A stretch of DNA of 64,000 nucleotides from Chlorogloeopsis fritschii PCC 6912 (lineage in GTDB: Bacteria > Cyanobacteriota > Cyanobacteriia > Cyanobacteriales > Nostocaceae): assembly GCF_000317285.1 (NCBI RefSeq), contig NZ_AJLN01000040.1, positions 1 to 64,000 on the forward strand, read 5' to 3'. A program made the translations under genes and the position numbers. Below, piece after piece: positions 57,111 through 64,000 of the stretch; the first letter of the stretch is position 1; every line of letters starts with the position of its first letter. Below the pieces are notes generated by a model. It was not told the origin of the DNA. It saw only the letters and a list, made by a program, of their open reading frames with translations, and did not search any database.

Positions 57111-59693
57111 CTACGCTCGCACATTAGTGTTTGCTACTAGCTCCTGAAAGCGTTTATCTGTGGCAATTAAATCAAAATCTATGTCAGCTTCTGCTTGTTG
57201 TCTGTATCTGGGATTGAGATTAACAGCCTGTTGTAAATTTTCCAAGGCTAATTCTACTCTTTCCTGCAAAGCATAACAGGTTGCCTTGTTGTAATAAGCG
57301 TTGGCATAGTCAGGTTTAATTTTTAGGGCTTTGTCAAAGCTTTCAAGTGCTTCATCGTCATAACCCAGCATGACTAGTGCATAACCCCGATTATTCCAGG
57401 CTTTATAAGAATTAGGATTGAGTTTAATCGCTTGATCAAAAGATGCGATCGCATCTTCATATCGTTCTAAATCTTCCAATGCCAATCCTTTGTTTAACCA
57501 CGCTACAGCATCATTCGGGTTAATTTTCGTGGCTTTATTAAAAGCAATCAAAGCTTCTTTTTGTCGCCGCAAATATCCTAAGGCAACACCTAAATCACAC
57601 CAAGCTTGATGATAATCAGGTTTAATTTTTAGGGCTTTTTCATAGGAGGCGATCGCGTCTTTGTATTGTTTGAGCCTTGCTAGCGCCATCCCCCGTTTTA
57701 ACCAGATTGCAGGCTCGTCTGATTTGATTTTAATTGCTTGGTCGTATTGAGCGATCGCCTGTTCATAGCTTTTTTCTGAAAACAGAAGTTCTGCTTGTTT
57801 AAAGTAATCATCAGCAGTTAGCGTATCTTGCACTTGGTGCGTTTCTGGCTCTGGTGCTGGTTGTGGTGCTTCTTCTATTTTTTCTTCTACTTCTGCGGTA
57901 ACAGTATTTGAGGAAGAAGGGGGTGTAATCTGAGAAAGTTGTTCTAAGATGTGCTCTTTTCGTTGTTGAGCATCTGTTTGTAAATCTGAGAGTTGAGATA
58001 CAAACTCAGACTCTAATCTTCCTAGCTTTTCTAAAATTAAAAGTTTTTGTTCTTGTGCATTCCACTGCAATTGCGAAAATTGTGAAGCAAATTCAGAACC
58101 AGATTTTTCCAAATTCTCAATTATCAGTTCTTTTCTTCTTTGAGCATCTACTAGTAGTTCATTTATTTGTGAGGCAAATTCTACTTGTAATTTTTCTAAA
58201 CTTTCAAGAATAATTTCCTTTTGTTGTTGAGCATCCAACTGCACTCCAGACAGTTGAGATTTTACCTCAGAGATTGAATTTTCTAAATTTGTAAATACTT
58301 GTTCTTTCTGTTGTTGATTTTCTAACTGCAATTGTGCAACTTGCCTAGTAAATTCTTCTTGTAATTGTTGCAAATTTTCAAGAATTTGTTGCTTTTGCTG
58401 TTGTACTTCTGACTGCCACTCAGTCGTTTGTGAGTCAAGTTGAGAGATAAATTCCTGTTTAGTTTTTTCTAAGTCTGTAAATACTTGTTGTTTTTGTTGT
58501 TGAGTCTCTGATTGAAATTGTGCAACATATTCAGACAATTCTGCTTGGAGTTGTGAGAAGCTTTCTAAAGTTTGCTGTTGCTGTTGCTGTACTTGAGATT
58601 GCCATTCTAATAGTAGAGATTTAAATTCATGCCGCGAATTCTCTAATTCTGCAACAGCTTGCTGATTATATTGTTGGTTCCCTAATTTTAATTCAGCTAT
58701 ATGCTCTGCTAATTCCGCTTGCAATTTTTCCAAACTCTCAAAAGTTTGCTGCTTTTGCTGCTCGGCATCAGAATAAATTCCACAAAAGTGGGATGACAAC
58801 TCAGATAATACTTGCTCTTGATTTTGTTGAGCACCTAATTGCAATTCGGCAAGTCGTAAAGAAAATTCTGTCTGCAAATTATCCAAATTCATTAAATTTT
58901 GGTCTTTGTGCTGTTGAACTTCCTCCTGCCATTGGGCGAGTTGAGATGTCCATTCCTGCCGAGAATTTTCCAAATCAGTAAATACTTGCTGCTGTTGCTT
59001 TTGGTTTTCTAATTGCAAAGCAGTAATTTGTGAGATTATTTCTGATTTTAAATTACCTAATGTGTCTAAAGTTATATGCTTTTGTTGTTGAGCATCTACT
59101 TCTAATTCAGCTAATCGAGAATTAAACTGTGATTCTAAATTTTTTAATTCTTGTTTCGATAAATTGATTTGTTTTTCTAATTCTGCTATCATTTGCGCTT
59201 TTGACTGAGATATTTCTGATGGAATCACAGAAACTATCTGTTGTCGCAAGGCTTCTGCTTGTTTTTCCAATTCATCAGTAATATTTTTAGCTTGCTGAAT
59301 GTTGATTTCAGCTGTTTTTTTGACAGTATTTAGCTGGTTTTGTAAATCTTCTAGCCCTTGAAACTGTGCGATCGCACGATCGACGATTTCACGTACCACA
59401 GCTCGGCGCAGCAGCCAAAAGGAAGCAATTACCGCCACCGGAAACAGAGTTAGTATAACTACCCAAACATTAAGCAGAGTACGTGTACGTCCAAAAGCGC
59501 GATCGACTTCTGTTTGGATTAAATCTCGCGTTTGCTGTTCTGGTTGCAGTTGTGCTAATTCTTGTGGCTGCTGATTTGCTTGGGGAGATGAGGTAATTTG
59601 AGCACCAGCCTCACCAACAGATAGCAGTAAAGGAGAAAAGACTATAGCGCTTTTCAACAAGAGTGCATAGACGAATTGATGCTTGCTCTTCAT
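57111..59693 (-). CDS. Coiled-coil and TPR membrane protein (860 aa)
   Basis: A signal-like hydrophobic start (about 9-30), a membrane helix at about 78-100 (VWVVILTLFPVAVIASFWLL), then about 500 residues of coiled coil. From about residue 197 to 590 the coil consists of a 29-residue unit (typified by AQQQKEIILESLEKLQVEFA followed by SQINELLVD) in about 13 copies, one of them shortened to 22 and one lengthened to 33 residues. An acidic Pro-rich linker leads to about six TPRs (640-850, e.g. AIASYEKALKIKPDYHQAWC). Such proteins act as scaffolds; partners are unknown. Minus-strand single unit followed by repeat DNA. Confidence 0.85.
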   Translation of the reverse strand: MKSKHQFVYALLLKSAIVFSPLLLSVGEAGAQITSSPQANQQPQELAQLQPEQQTRDLIQTEVDRAFGRTRTLLNVWVVILTLFPVAVIASFWLLRRAVVREIVDRAIAQFQGLEDLQNQLNTVKKTAEINIQQAKNITDELEKQAEALRQQIVSVIPSEISQSKAQMIAELEKQINLSKQELKNLESQFNSRLAELEVDAQQQKHITLDTLGNLKSEIISQITALQLENQKQQQQVFTDLENSRQEWTSQLAQWQEEVQQHKDQNLMNLDNLQTEFSLRLAELQLGAQQNQEQVLSELSSHFCGIYSDAEQQKQQTFESLEKLQAELAEHIAELKLGNQQYNQQAVAELENSRHEFKSLLLEWQSQVQQQQQQTLESFSQLQAELSEYVAQFQSETQQQKQQVFTDLEKTKQEFISQLDSQTTEWQSEVQQQKQQILENLQQLQEEFTRQVAQLQLENQQQKEQVFTNLENSISEVKSQLSGVQLDAQQQKEIILESLEKLQVEFASQINELLVDAQRRKELIIENLEKSGSEFASQFSQLQWNAQEQKLLILEKLGRLESEFVSQLSDLQTDAQQRKEHILEQLSQITPPSSSNTVTAEVEEKIEEAPQPAPEPETHQVQDTLTADDYFKQAELLFSEKSYEQAIAQYDQAIKIKSDEPAIWLKRGMALARLKQYKDAIASYEKALKIKPDYHQAWCDLGVALGYLRRQKEALIAFNKATKINPNDAVAWLNKGLALEDLERYEDAIASFDQAIKLNPNSYKAWNNRGYALVMLGYDDEALESFDKALKIKPDYANAYYNKATCYALQERVELALENLQQAVNLNPRYRQQAEADIDFDLIATDKRFQELVANTNVRA

Positions 59694-59871
59694 AAAACCA
59701 TCCTCATCTGTTGGTTAGTTTTTGAGCTACGTGCCTATCTCCAATCTACCAGCTGCTACAGTTCTCAGAATCCTTCCCAGGAATCGATATACTCACCTGA
59801 AAAGAGGGAACGGGGAACTCTTAACAGGGAACAGGTATTTTCAACCCTTAGTCGTGAACTTGAAATATAGC
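59694..59871. repeat. STRR-bearing spacer
   Basis: GAGGGAACGGGGAACTCTTA and ACAGGGAACAGG at about 59803-59834 are the reverse complement of GTTCCCTGTTAAGAGTTCCC at 63288-63307. No gene. The coding-looking short frames here are repeat products. Confidence 0.6.
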
Positions 59872-60279
59872 TTATGGCACAATCAATACCGGACAGGGGG
59901 AAAGGTTAATCACCCGGTTGGTAACACTTTCAGTCGCTCCTTCTTCCGTCAATCCCAATCCCCGACAGCCCATGACAATTAAATTTGCTTCTATTTCATC
60001 GGCAACATCGCAGATGACAAATGCAGGTATTCCTTGCCGTTCAATGGTTTCGGTTTGTATTCCTTGCTCGGCAAACATAGATTTAGCACTTTCTAGCAGT
60101 TGAGCTACTGTCTCTGGTGAAGCCATTACCTCCTCACTTGATGTATCTTTGTCGGGTTCTTCCACCACACTAATCAGCACCAAGCGGCTGCCGTACTTTT
60201 TTACGATCTCAATTACTACATCAGCCGCTTCCCGTGCTTCGCGGCTTTGATCGATTGGGAACAGAACTGTTTTGAACAT
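59872..60279 (-). CDS. Universal stress protein (UspA family)
   Basis: 135 residues, one Usp domain. The start KTVLFPIDQSREAREAADVV has the conserved Asp, and the ATP-binding loop is MGCRGLGLTEEGATESVTNR, near G-x2-G-x9-(G)S but with Glu for the last Gly. The end VINLSPCPVLIVP is canonical. The domain therefore resembles the ATP-binding class with one altered position. The role is stress response, details unknown. No second Usp domain. Upstream is a repeat-free spacer leading to pgk. Confidence 0.93.
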   Translation of the reverse strand: MFKTVLFPIDQSREAREAADVVIEIVKKYGSRLVLISVVEEPDKDTSSEEVMASPETVAQLLESAKSMFAEQGIQTETIERQGIPAFVICDVADEIEANLIVMGCRGLGLTEEGATESVTNRVINLSPCPVLIVP

Positions 60280-60649
60280 GGCATTTACCTGCTGCTCTAT
60301 ATTTGGTGATGCAAAGTTAATCTAGAAAGATTGCTTTACTGTTTACTTCCTGCTTTTTGATTTTGGTAAGAGCATGGGAGTGATTATCCCTCCACAGGCT
60401 TAGACAAGCGAGTTGAGCGCTTCGATTTGAAACAGGACTATCTATTATTTCCCCGTATTGTTTGCATTTTCGCAATACTCCATCGAAGTAGACCAAATGA
60501 ATTGAGTTAATTCTATGCAGTGTCAAGCTTTGGGAAGATATTGCCAAGAAACTCACAGCTTAACAATTCTTTGCACCCCTCACTCCGGTACAATTCTGGA
60601 TGAGTCTAATTACAAAACATAACAAAAAGGCAATCAGGAGGTTTGCGCC
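60280..60649. other. Divergent region between the Usp and pgk genes
   Basis: About 370 bases. A minus-strand frame of 79 codons is open (60317-60556) but has no ribosome-binding site or recognisable content, so I leave it out. TACAAT at 60589 may be a -10 element for pgk. AGGAGG eight bases before the GTG start is the pgk ribosome-binding site. Confidence 0.5.
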
Positions 60650-61852
60650 GTGTCAAAAAAAACTTTAGCAAATTTATCTGCATCAGACTTGTCTGGAAAG
60701 CGTGCCTTCGTGCGGGTTGATTTTAACGTGCCAGTAGATGATTCAGGTAATATCACAGACGATACTCGTATCCGCGCCGCACTACCAACCATCAAGGATT
60801 TGATGCAGAAGGGAGCTAAGGTAATTTTAGCCAGCCATTTTGGGCGTCCTAAGGGTGTAGATGACAAATTGCGTCTCACTCCGGTTGCCAAACGTCTTTC
60901 TGAGTTATTAGGGCAGGAAGTAGTTAAGACTGACGACTGCATCGGCGAAGAAGTTGCAGCCAAGGTGAGCGCTCTGCAAAATGGACAAGTACTGTTACTT
61001 GAGAATGTCCGCTTTTATAAAGAAGAAGAGAAAAACGATCCAGATTTTGCCCAAAAATTGGCAGCTAATGCTGATTTGTATGTTAATGATGCTTTTGGCA
61101 CTGCACACCGCGCCCATGCTTCTACTGAGGGTGTGACTCATTATTTGAGTCCTTCTGTTGCTGGATATCTGATTGAAAAGGAATTGCAGTACCTGCAAAG
61201 TGCAATTGAAAGCCCCCAACGTCCTTTAGCAGCCATTATTGGTGGTTCAAAAGTTTCTAGCAAAATTGGCGTGATTGAAACGCTCTTGGAAAAGTGCGAC
61301 AAACTCATCATCGGCGGTGGAATGATTTTCACTTTCTACAAAGCCCGTGGTTTGAATGTCGGCAAATCTTTGGTGGAAGAAGACAAGCTGGAGTTGGCGA
61401 AGTCTTTAGAAGCTAAGGCGAAAGAAAAGGGTGTTACCTTCCTGTTGCCTACAGATGTGGTAGTAGCAGATAAATTTGCTGCTGATGCTAATTCTCAAAC
61501 CGTCAGCATCGAAAATATTCCCGATGGTTGGATGGGTTTGGATATTGGCCCCGATTCAGTCAAATTGTTCCAAGAAGCCCTTGCTGATTGCAAGAGTATA
61601 GTTTGGAACGGGCCGATGGGTGTGTTTGAATTTGATAAGTTTGCTGTTGGTACAGAAGCGATCGCCCACACCCTCGCCGAGGTAAGCAAACAAGGTGCTA
61701 CCACTATCATTGGTGGTGGTGACTCTGTAGCGGCTGTAGAAAAAGTTGGTTTAGCCGAGCAAATGAGCCACATTTCCACTGGTGGTGGTGCTAGCTTAGA
61801 GTTGCTCGAAGGTAAAGTATTGCCTGGAATTGCAGCGCTAGATGAAGCTTAA
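60650..61852 (+). CDS. pgk: Phosphoglycerate kinase
   Basis: 400 residues, the full length of bacterial PGK. Family signatures are [15 protein letters not shown] (N-terminal substrate loop), [44 protein letters not shown], the hinge [20 protein letters not shown], and the nucleotide loop [17 protein letters not shown] with [10 protein letters not shown] near the end. It interconverts 3-phosphoglycerate and 1,3-bisphosphoglycerate in the Calvin cycle and glycolysis. The start is GTG ([10 protein letters not shown]), supported by AGGAGG. A hairpin follows. Single-gene unit. Confidence 0.98.
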   Translation: MSKKTLANLSASDLSGKRAFVRVDFNVPVDDSGNITDDTRIRAALPTIKDLMQKGAKVILASHFGRPKGVDDKLRLTPVAKRLSELLGQEVVKTDDCIGEEVAAKVSALQNGQVLLLENVRFYKEEEKNDPDFAQKLAANADLYVNDAFGTAHRAHASTEGVTHYLSPSVAGYLIEKELQYLQSAIESPQRPLAAIIGGSKVSSKIGVIETLLEKCDKLIIGGGMIFTFYKARGLNVGKSLVEEDKLELAKSLEAKAKEKGVTFLLPTDVVVADKFAADANSQTVSIENIPDGWMGLDIGPDSVKLFQEALADCKSIVWNGPMGVFEFDKFAVGTEAIAHTLAEVSKQGATTIIGGGDSVAAVEKVGLAEQMSHISTGGGASLELLEGKVLPGIAALDEA

Positions 61853-62468
61853 AATACTTCTTGTTTTTACTTCAATCAACTAAAAAACGGCTCTAGCTTT
61901 AATAAAAAACCCGGTCATTGCGATCGGGTTTTTTATCGTAACACGGGGACAGGGGACAAGGGGAATTGTGATTTACGTTCAACTAGCGGCGATCGCCACT
62001 AGCAACAAATGAAAGAAACACCTTCTTCCCTCATACCCGTTCCCTGTGTTTCTTGAGAGCGATCGCGCTTATGTTGCCAGAGAATGCTGAAAGTACGCGA
62101 TCGCTTTTCTAAAAGTTATTGATTTGACTTAAGTGCGATCGGCTATTTTTTTAGCTTTTATAAGTTTCTTAGATATATAACTATAGAGTTTAGCGCTTAT
62201 ATAAAATACAATTATCCTAATTTTAAAGCAGTTATTAAATAGTAGAAAATCTATCTGTGGACTGGATTATAGAGGCATTACATTGCACAATTAAGTGTAT
62301 TTTACTCAAATAAAAACAACTAGCACTAAATTTAAGAGCTACCTAATAAATAGTCACGATTTTTGCTCAAATTTTCAATTTATTGCCCGCTCATTCTCTT
62401 TGTGCCTTTGACCACTTGTATGTTTAGATGTAAAAGTTTATTCTCAGTGGCTATAGGACGAACTCTTG
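61853..62468. other. Intergenic region with terminator and STRR
   Basis: About 610 bases without a gene. It begins with the pgk terminator, followed by a GGGGACAGGGGACAAGGGG run at about 61944 and HIP1 sites. From 62140 it becomes AT-rich, likely the promoter of the CAP-domain gene. A plus-strand frame at 62363-62584 is open but overlaps the start of that gene in another frame and is not called. Confidence 0.55.
61904..61934 (+). terminator. Terminator after pgk
   Basis: Arms AAAAAACCCG and CGGGTTTTTT with an 11-base loop, ending in six T: a normal rho-independent terminator. The A run on the other side also permits stopping of minus-strand transcripts. Confidence 0.9.
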
Positions 62469-63005
62469 ATGAATCAAAAAACCATTTTCAGTATTGCTTT
62501 AGGAGCCTGTGCCTTAAGCAGTGCAACAATGGCCATTTATACACCCAGCCAAGCTTATACCAAGAAGCACTTAGCGCCTTCTAATTCACAAAGTCATAGC
62601 TTTCAGATCGCACAAACTCTCAGCACCAGTGCAATAGAACAGTCAGTTCACGAGAAAATTAATGCTCACCGTGCTACCAAGGGGCTATCAGCTTTGACTC
62701 GTAACTCTTCTATTGACAGTCAGGCTAGAACTCACAGTCGGAACATGGCTAATGGTAGTGTCCCATTTGGACATCAAGGATTTTCTGATCGAGTCAAAAA
62801 TACTGGTCTTTCATACAGCGCAGCAGCAGAAAATGTTGCTTACAATTGTGGATATAGCGATCCTGCTACACAAGCTGTAAAAGGCTGGCTAAATAGTTCA
62901 GGGCATCGCCGCAATATCGAGGGTAATTACAAGCTTACCGGTATTGGTGTTGCTGCCACCAGCGACGGCAAATGTTTTTACTTCACGCAGATTTTTATGC
63001 GATAG
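62469..63005 (+). CDS. Secreted CAP-domain (SCP/PR-1-like) protein
   Basis: 178 residues. A signal peptide occupies the first 30 (TIFSIALGACALSSATMAIY, cleavage near SQA-Y). The CAP domain follows with the usual HEKINAHRATKGL start, His in THSRNM, the pocket Glu/Asn/Val of AAENVAY and GWLNSSGHRRNIEGNYKLTG with its second His. It ends in CFYFTQIF. CAP proteins in bacteria may bind lipids or act as proteases; function here is unknown. The ATG is chosen over a TTG one codon earlier. AT-rich leader. The pair of Cys (YNCGYS, KCFYF) may form a disulfide. Confidence 0.92.
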   Translation: MNQKTIFSIALGACALSSATMAIYTPSQAYTKKHLAPSNSQSHSFQIAQTLSTSAIEQSVHEKINAHRATKGLSALTRNSSIDSQARTHSRNMANGSVPFGHQGFSDRVKNTGLSYSAAAENVAYNCGYSDPATQAVKGWLNSSGHRRNIEGNYKLTGIGVAATSDGKCFYFTQIFMR

Positions 63006-63320
63006 CGATAGGCGCTCTTGCTCTATTTTCTGAGTAATAACGCCGTGTCCGTAACTTTTTTATCAACACTGCATGGGGGCAATCTAGCCCCCTATACTAT
63101 ATTCACATTACAGCTATTAACGGAACATCAAGTGCGTACAGAAGAGGACACGGAGATGCGGTGACACGGGGAAATTTTAATGAGGTTCTTGCTCCAAGTC
63201 TTGTTGTTCTAATTTCCTCCTTCTGCCTTATTTTCAACCCAAACACCCATGTGATTAAATCACACAACAAATGATGAAAATACCTCTTGTTCCCTGTTAA
63301 GAGTTCCCTAAATCTACACC
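63006..63320 (+). repeat. Composite dispersed repeat, copy 3, in an otherwise empty spacer
   Basis: The right half (about 63225-63310) has TTATTTTCAACCC, CCATGTGATTAAATCACACA, ATGATGAAAATACCTCTTG and GTTCCCTGTTAAGAGTTCCC, paralleling copies at 13861 and 43930. The left half includes GGGGGCAATCTAGCCCCC at about 63075, a hairpin that may end the CAP gene transcript. No gene seen. Confidence 0.6.
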
Positions 63321-63512
63321 ATGACTACTGTCACCATTCACTTAGTTGTTGGCATCGAGGAATTTACCTTAATAGTGTTTTATACTAAGGATGACGAATG
63401 GCAGTTTCGAGTCTTGAGCGGTGGCGGTGCAGTGTTTGGGGAGCGCAAGCTTTATTATTCTGCCCACGCAGCTGAAAAAGCAGGAAGAGAGTGGATTGCC
63501 AAGGGAAATTGA
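63321..63512 (+). CDS. Small hypothetical protein (63 aa)
   Basis: MTTVTIHLVVGIEEFTLIVF followed by YTKDDEWQFRVLSGGGAVFGERKLYYSAHAAEKAGREWIAKGN. The pattern of strands followed by a helix ending in GREWI resembles small cyanobacterial proteins that end in an AxxxGxxWI helix, but I know no function. Its leader is the composite repeat, with no clear SD. Composition is protein-like. Moderately likely to be real. Confidence 0.55.
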   Translation: MTTVTIHLVVGIEEFTLIVFYTKDDEWQFRVLSGGGAVFGERKLYYSAHAAEKAGREWIAKGN

Positions 63513-63659
63513 TTAAAACTGCCGATATTAACTTCCGTTGGTGATTGGTATAAAATAGCGATCGCTACTGTAGTAAGTAGGTGGACATAATTAAACGTAA
63601 AATACTTATCACCAGAAAGTCAGATAGGATAAGCTTCTGCCTTCTACTTAACAACAGCT

Positions 63660-64000
63660 ATGCAAGAAATTGGCACTAACACTCCATCATTAGGATACAT
63701 TCTCGCACTGGATTTGGGTACTACAGGCAACCGCGCTTTTGTGTTTAATGCCCTTGGCAAAATAGTTGGGCAAGCATACAAAGAACTAACACAGTATTAT
63801 CCTCAGCCTGGATGGGTAGAACATGACGCCTGGCAAATCTGGCAGGATACTTGCTGGGTAATGCAAACGGCAATTGAGAATGCCCAAATTACTCTCAGTG
63901 AAATAGCTGCAATTGGGCTAACTGTACAGCGAGAAACCTGTTTAATTTGGGATAAAACCACCGGACAACCACTGCATCGAGCAATTGTTTGGCAAGATCG
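63660..64000 (+). CDS. glpK: Glycerol kinase, 5' part (runs off the window)
   Basis: The first 113 residues only. FGGY-family N-terminus: YILALDLGTTGNRAFVFNAL (phosphate-binding loop; most GlpK have DQGTTSSRA), then KELTQYYPQPGWVEHDAWQI and GLTVQRETCLIWDKTTGQPL with IVWQD at the edge, all glycerol-kinase marks. The enzyme phosphorylates glycerol to glycerol-3-phosphate. The ATG follows a short repeat-like leader (TTCTGCCTTCTACTTAACAA). Changes in the first loop (Leu for Gln, Asn for Ser) are mild. The rest lies outside. Confidence 0.88.
   Translation, partial: MQEIGTNTPSLGYILALDLGTTGNRAFVFNALGKIVGQAYKELTQYYPQPGWVEHDAWQIWQDTCWVMQTAIENAQITLSEIAAIGLTVQRETCLIWDKTTGQPLHRAIVWQD

Noticed and set aside
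60317-60556. 79-codon minus-strand frame between the Usp and pgk genes
   Set aside because: No ribosome-binding site or recognisable motif; it occupies the expected pgk promoter region.
62363-62584. 73-codon plus-strand frame overlapping the CAP gene start
   Set aside because: Out-of-frame overlap with a clear signal peptide; the CAP frame is well supported.
1-64000. tRNA, rRNA, riboswitch or transposase genes
   Set aside because: None recognised by eye on either strand; a tRNAscan-type and Rfam search would be needed to exclude weak cases.

Overview
The window comes from a filamentous, Nostocales-type cyanobacterium. The sequence evidence is the very dense GCGATCGC (HIP1) octamer, frequent short tandemly repeated heptamers (STRR, e.g. 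CCCTGTC/CCCTATC and CTAATGG/CAATTAA runs), large multi-PAS/GAF kinases, a CmpABCD-type uptake system, DUF1997 and DUF3611 proteins, and a cyanobacterial-type Deg protease. I see no rRNA, tRNA, CRISPR array or transposase gene.

Layout. 0-6.6 kb is accessory: a hypothetical protein, a Uma2 nuclease-like protein with duplicated debris beside it, a Dps-like ferritin, a Rieske ferredoxin, a pentapeptide-repeat protein, a small unknown, an alpha/beta-hydrolase that has lost its whole catalytic triad, and a GNAT acetyltransferase. 7.3-12.7 kb is an ABC uptake operon best read as cmpABCD (bicarbonate), closed by a hairpin.

14-35.7 kb is a signalling island. Operon A (minus strand) is a response regulator with REC, winged helix, Hpt, pseudo-REC, REC and degenerate GGDEF, then a Cache-HAMP-PAS-GAF histidine kinase, then a single-domain receiver. 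Operon B (minus strand) carries the same REC-winged helix-Hpt-REC-REC front fused directly to a GAF-PAS kinase with two more receivers, then another single receiver. Between them are a 58-residue protein, a GerMN-domain protein, an Hsp20 with an unusual tail, and (plus strand) an XRE-type regulator translationally coupled to a 1963-residue double-core hybrid kinase. Both operon kinases carry heptamer repeats inserted in frame at the same place in the ATP-binding domain.

36-41.8 kb is a YbhG/F/S/R-like export system: an HlyD-type fusion protein, a double ABC ATPase with no ATG, GTG or TTG ahead of its Walker A motif (best start ATC), and two permeases fused head to tail but split by a frameshift at a run of eight T.

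42-64 kb is mostly ordinary chromosome: a DUF355 adenosine-specific kinase family protein, BrkB/YihY, DUF3611, a trehalose-synthase-like GH13 enzyme, a duplicated OB-fold-like protein, an AIM24-like protein, QueD, a ZIP-like membrane protein, a Deg/HhoA protease, DUF1997, a DCC-family thiol oxidoreductase, a renalase-like flavoprotein, a proline-iminopeptidase-like hydrolase, small Cys-rich and membrane peptides, a coiled-coil/TPR protein, a universal stress protein, pgk, a CAP-domain protein and the 5' end of glycerol kinase. Several families of palindromic or STRR-linked dispersed repeats fill the intergenic gaps. The strongest candidate for something undescribed is the duplicated phosphorelay island with repeat-invaded kinases.
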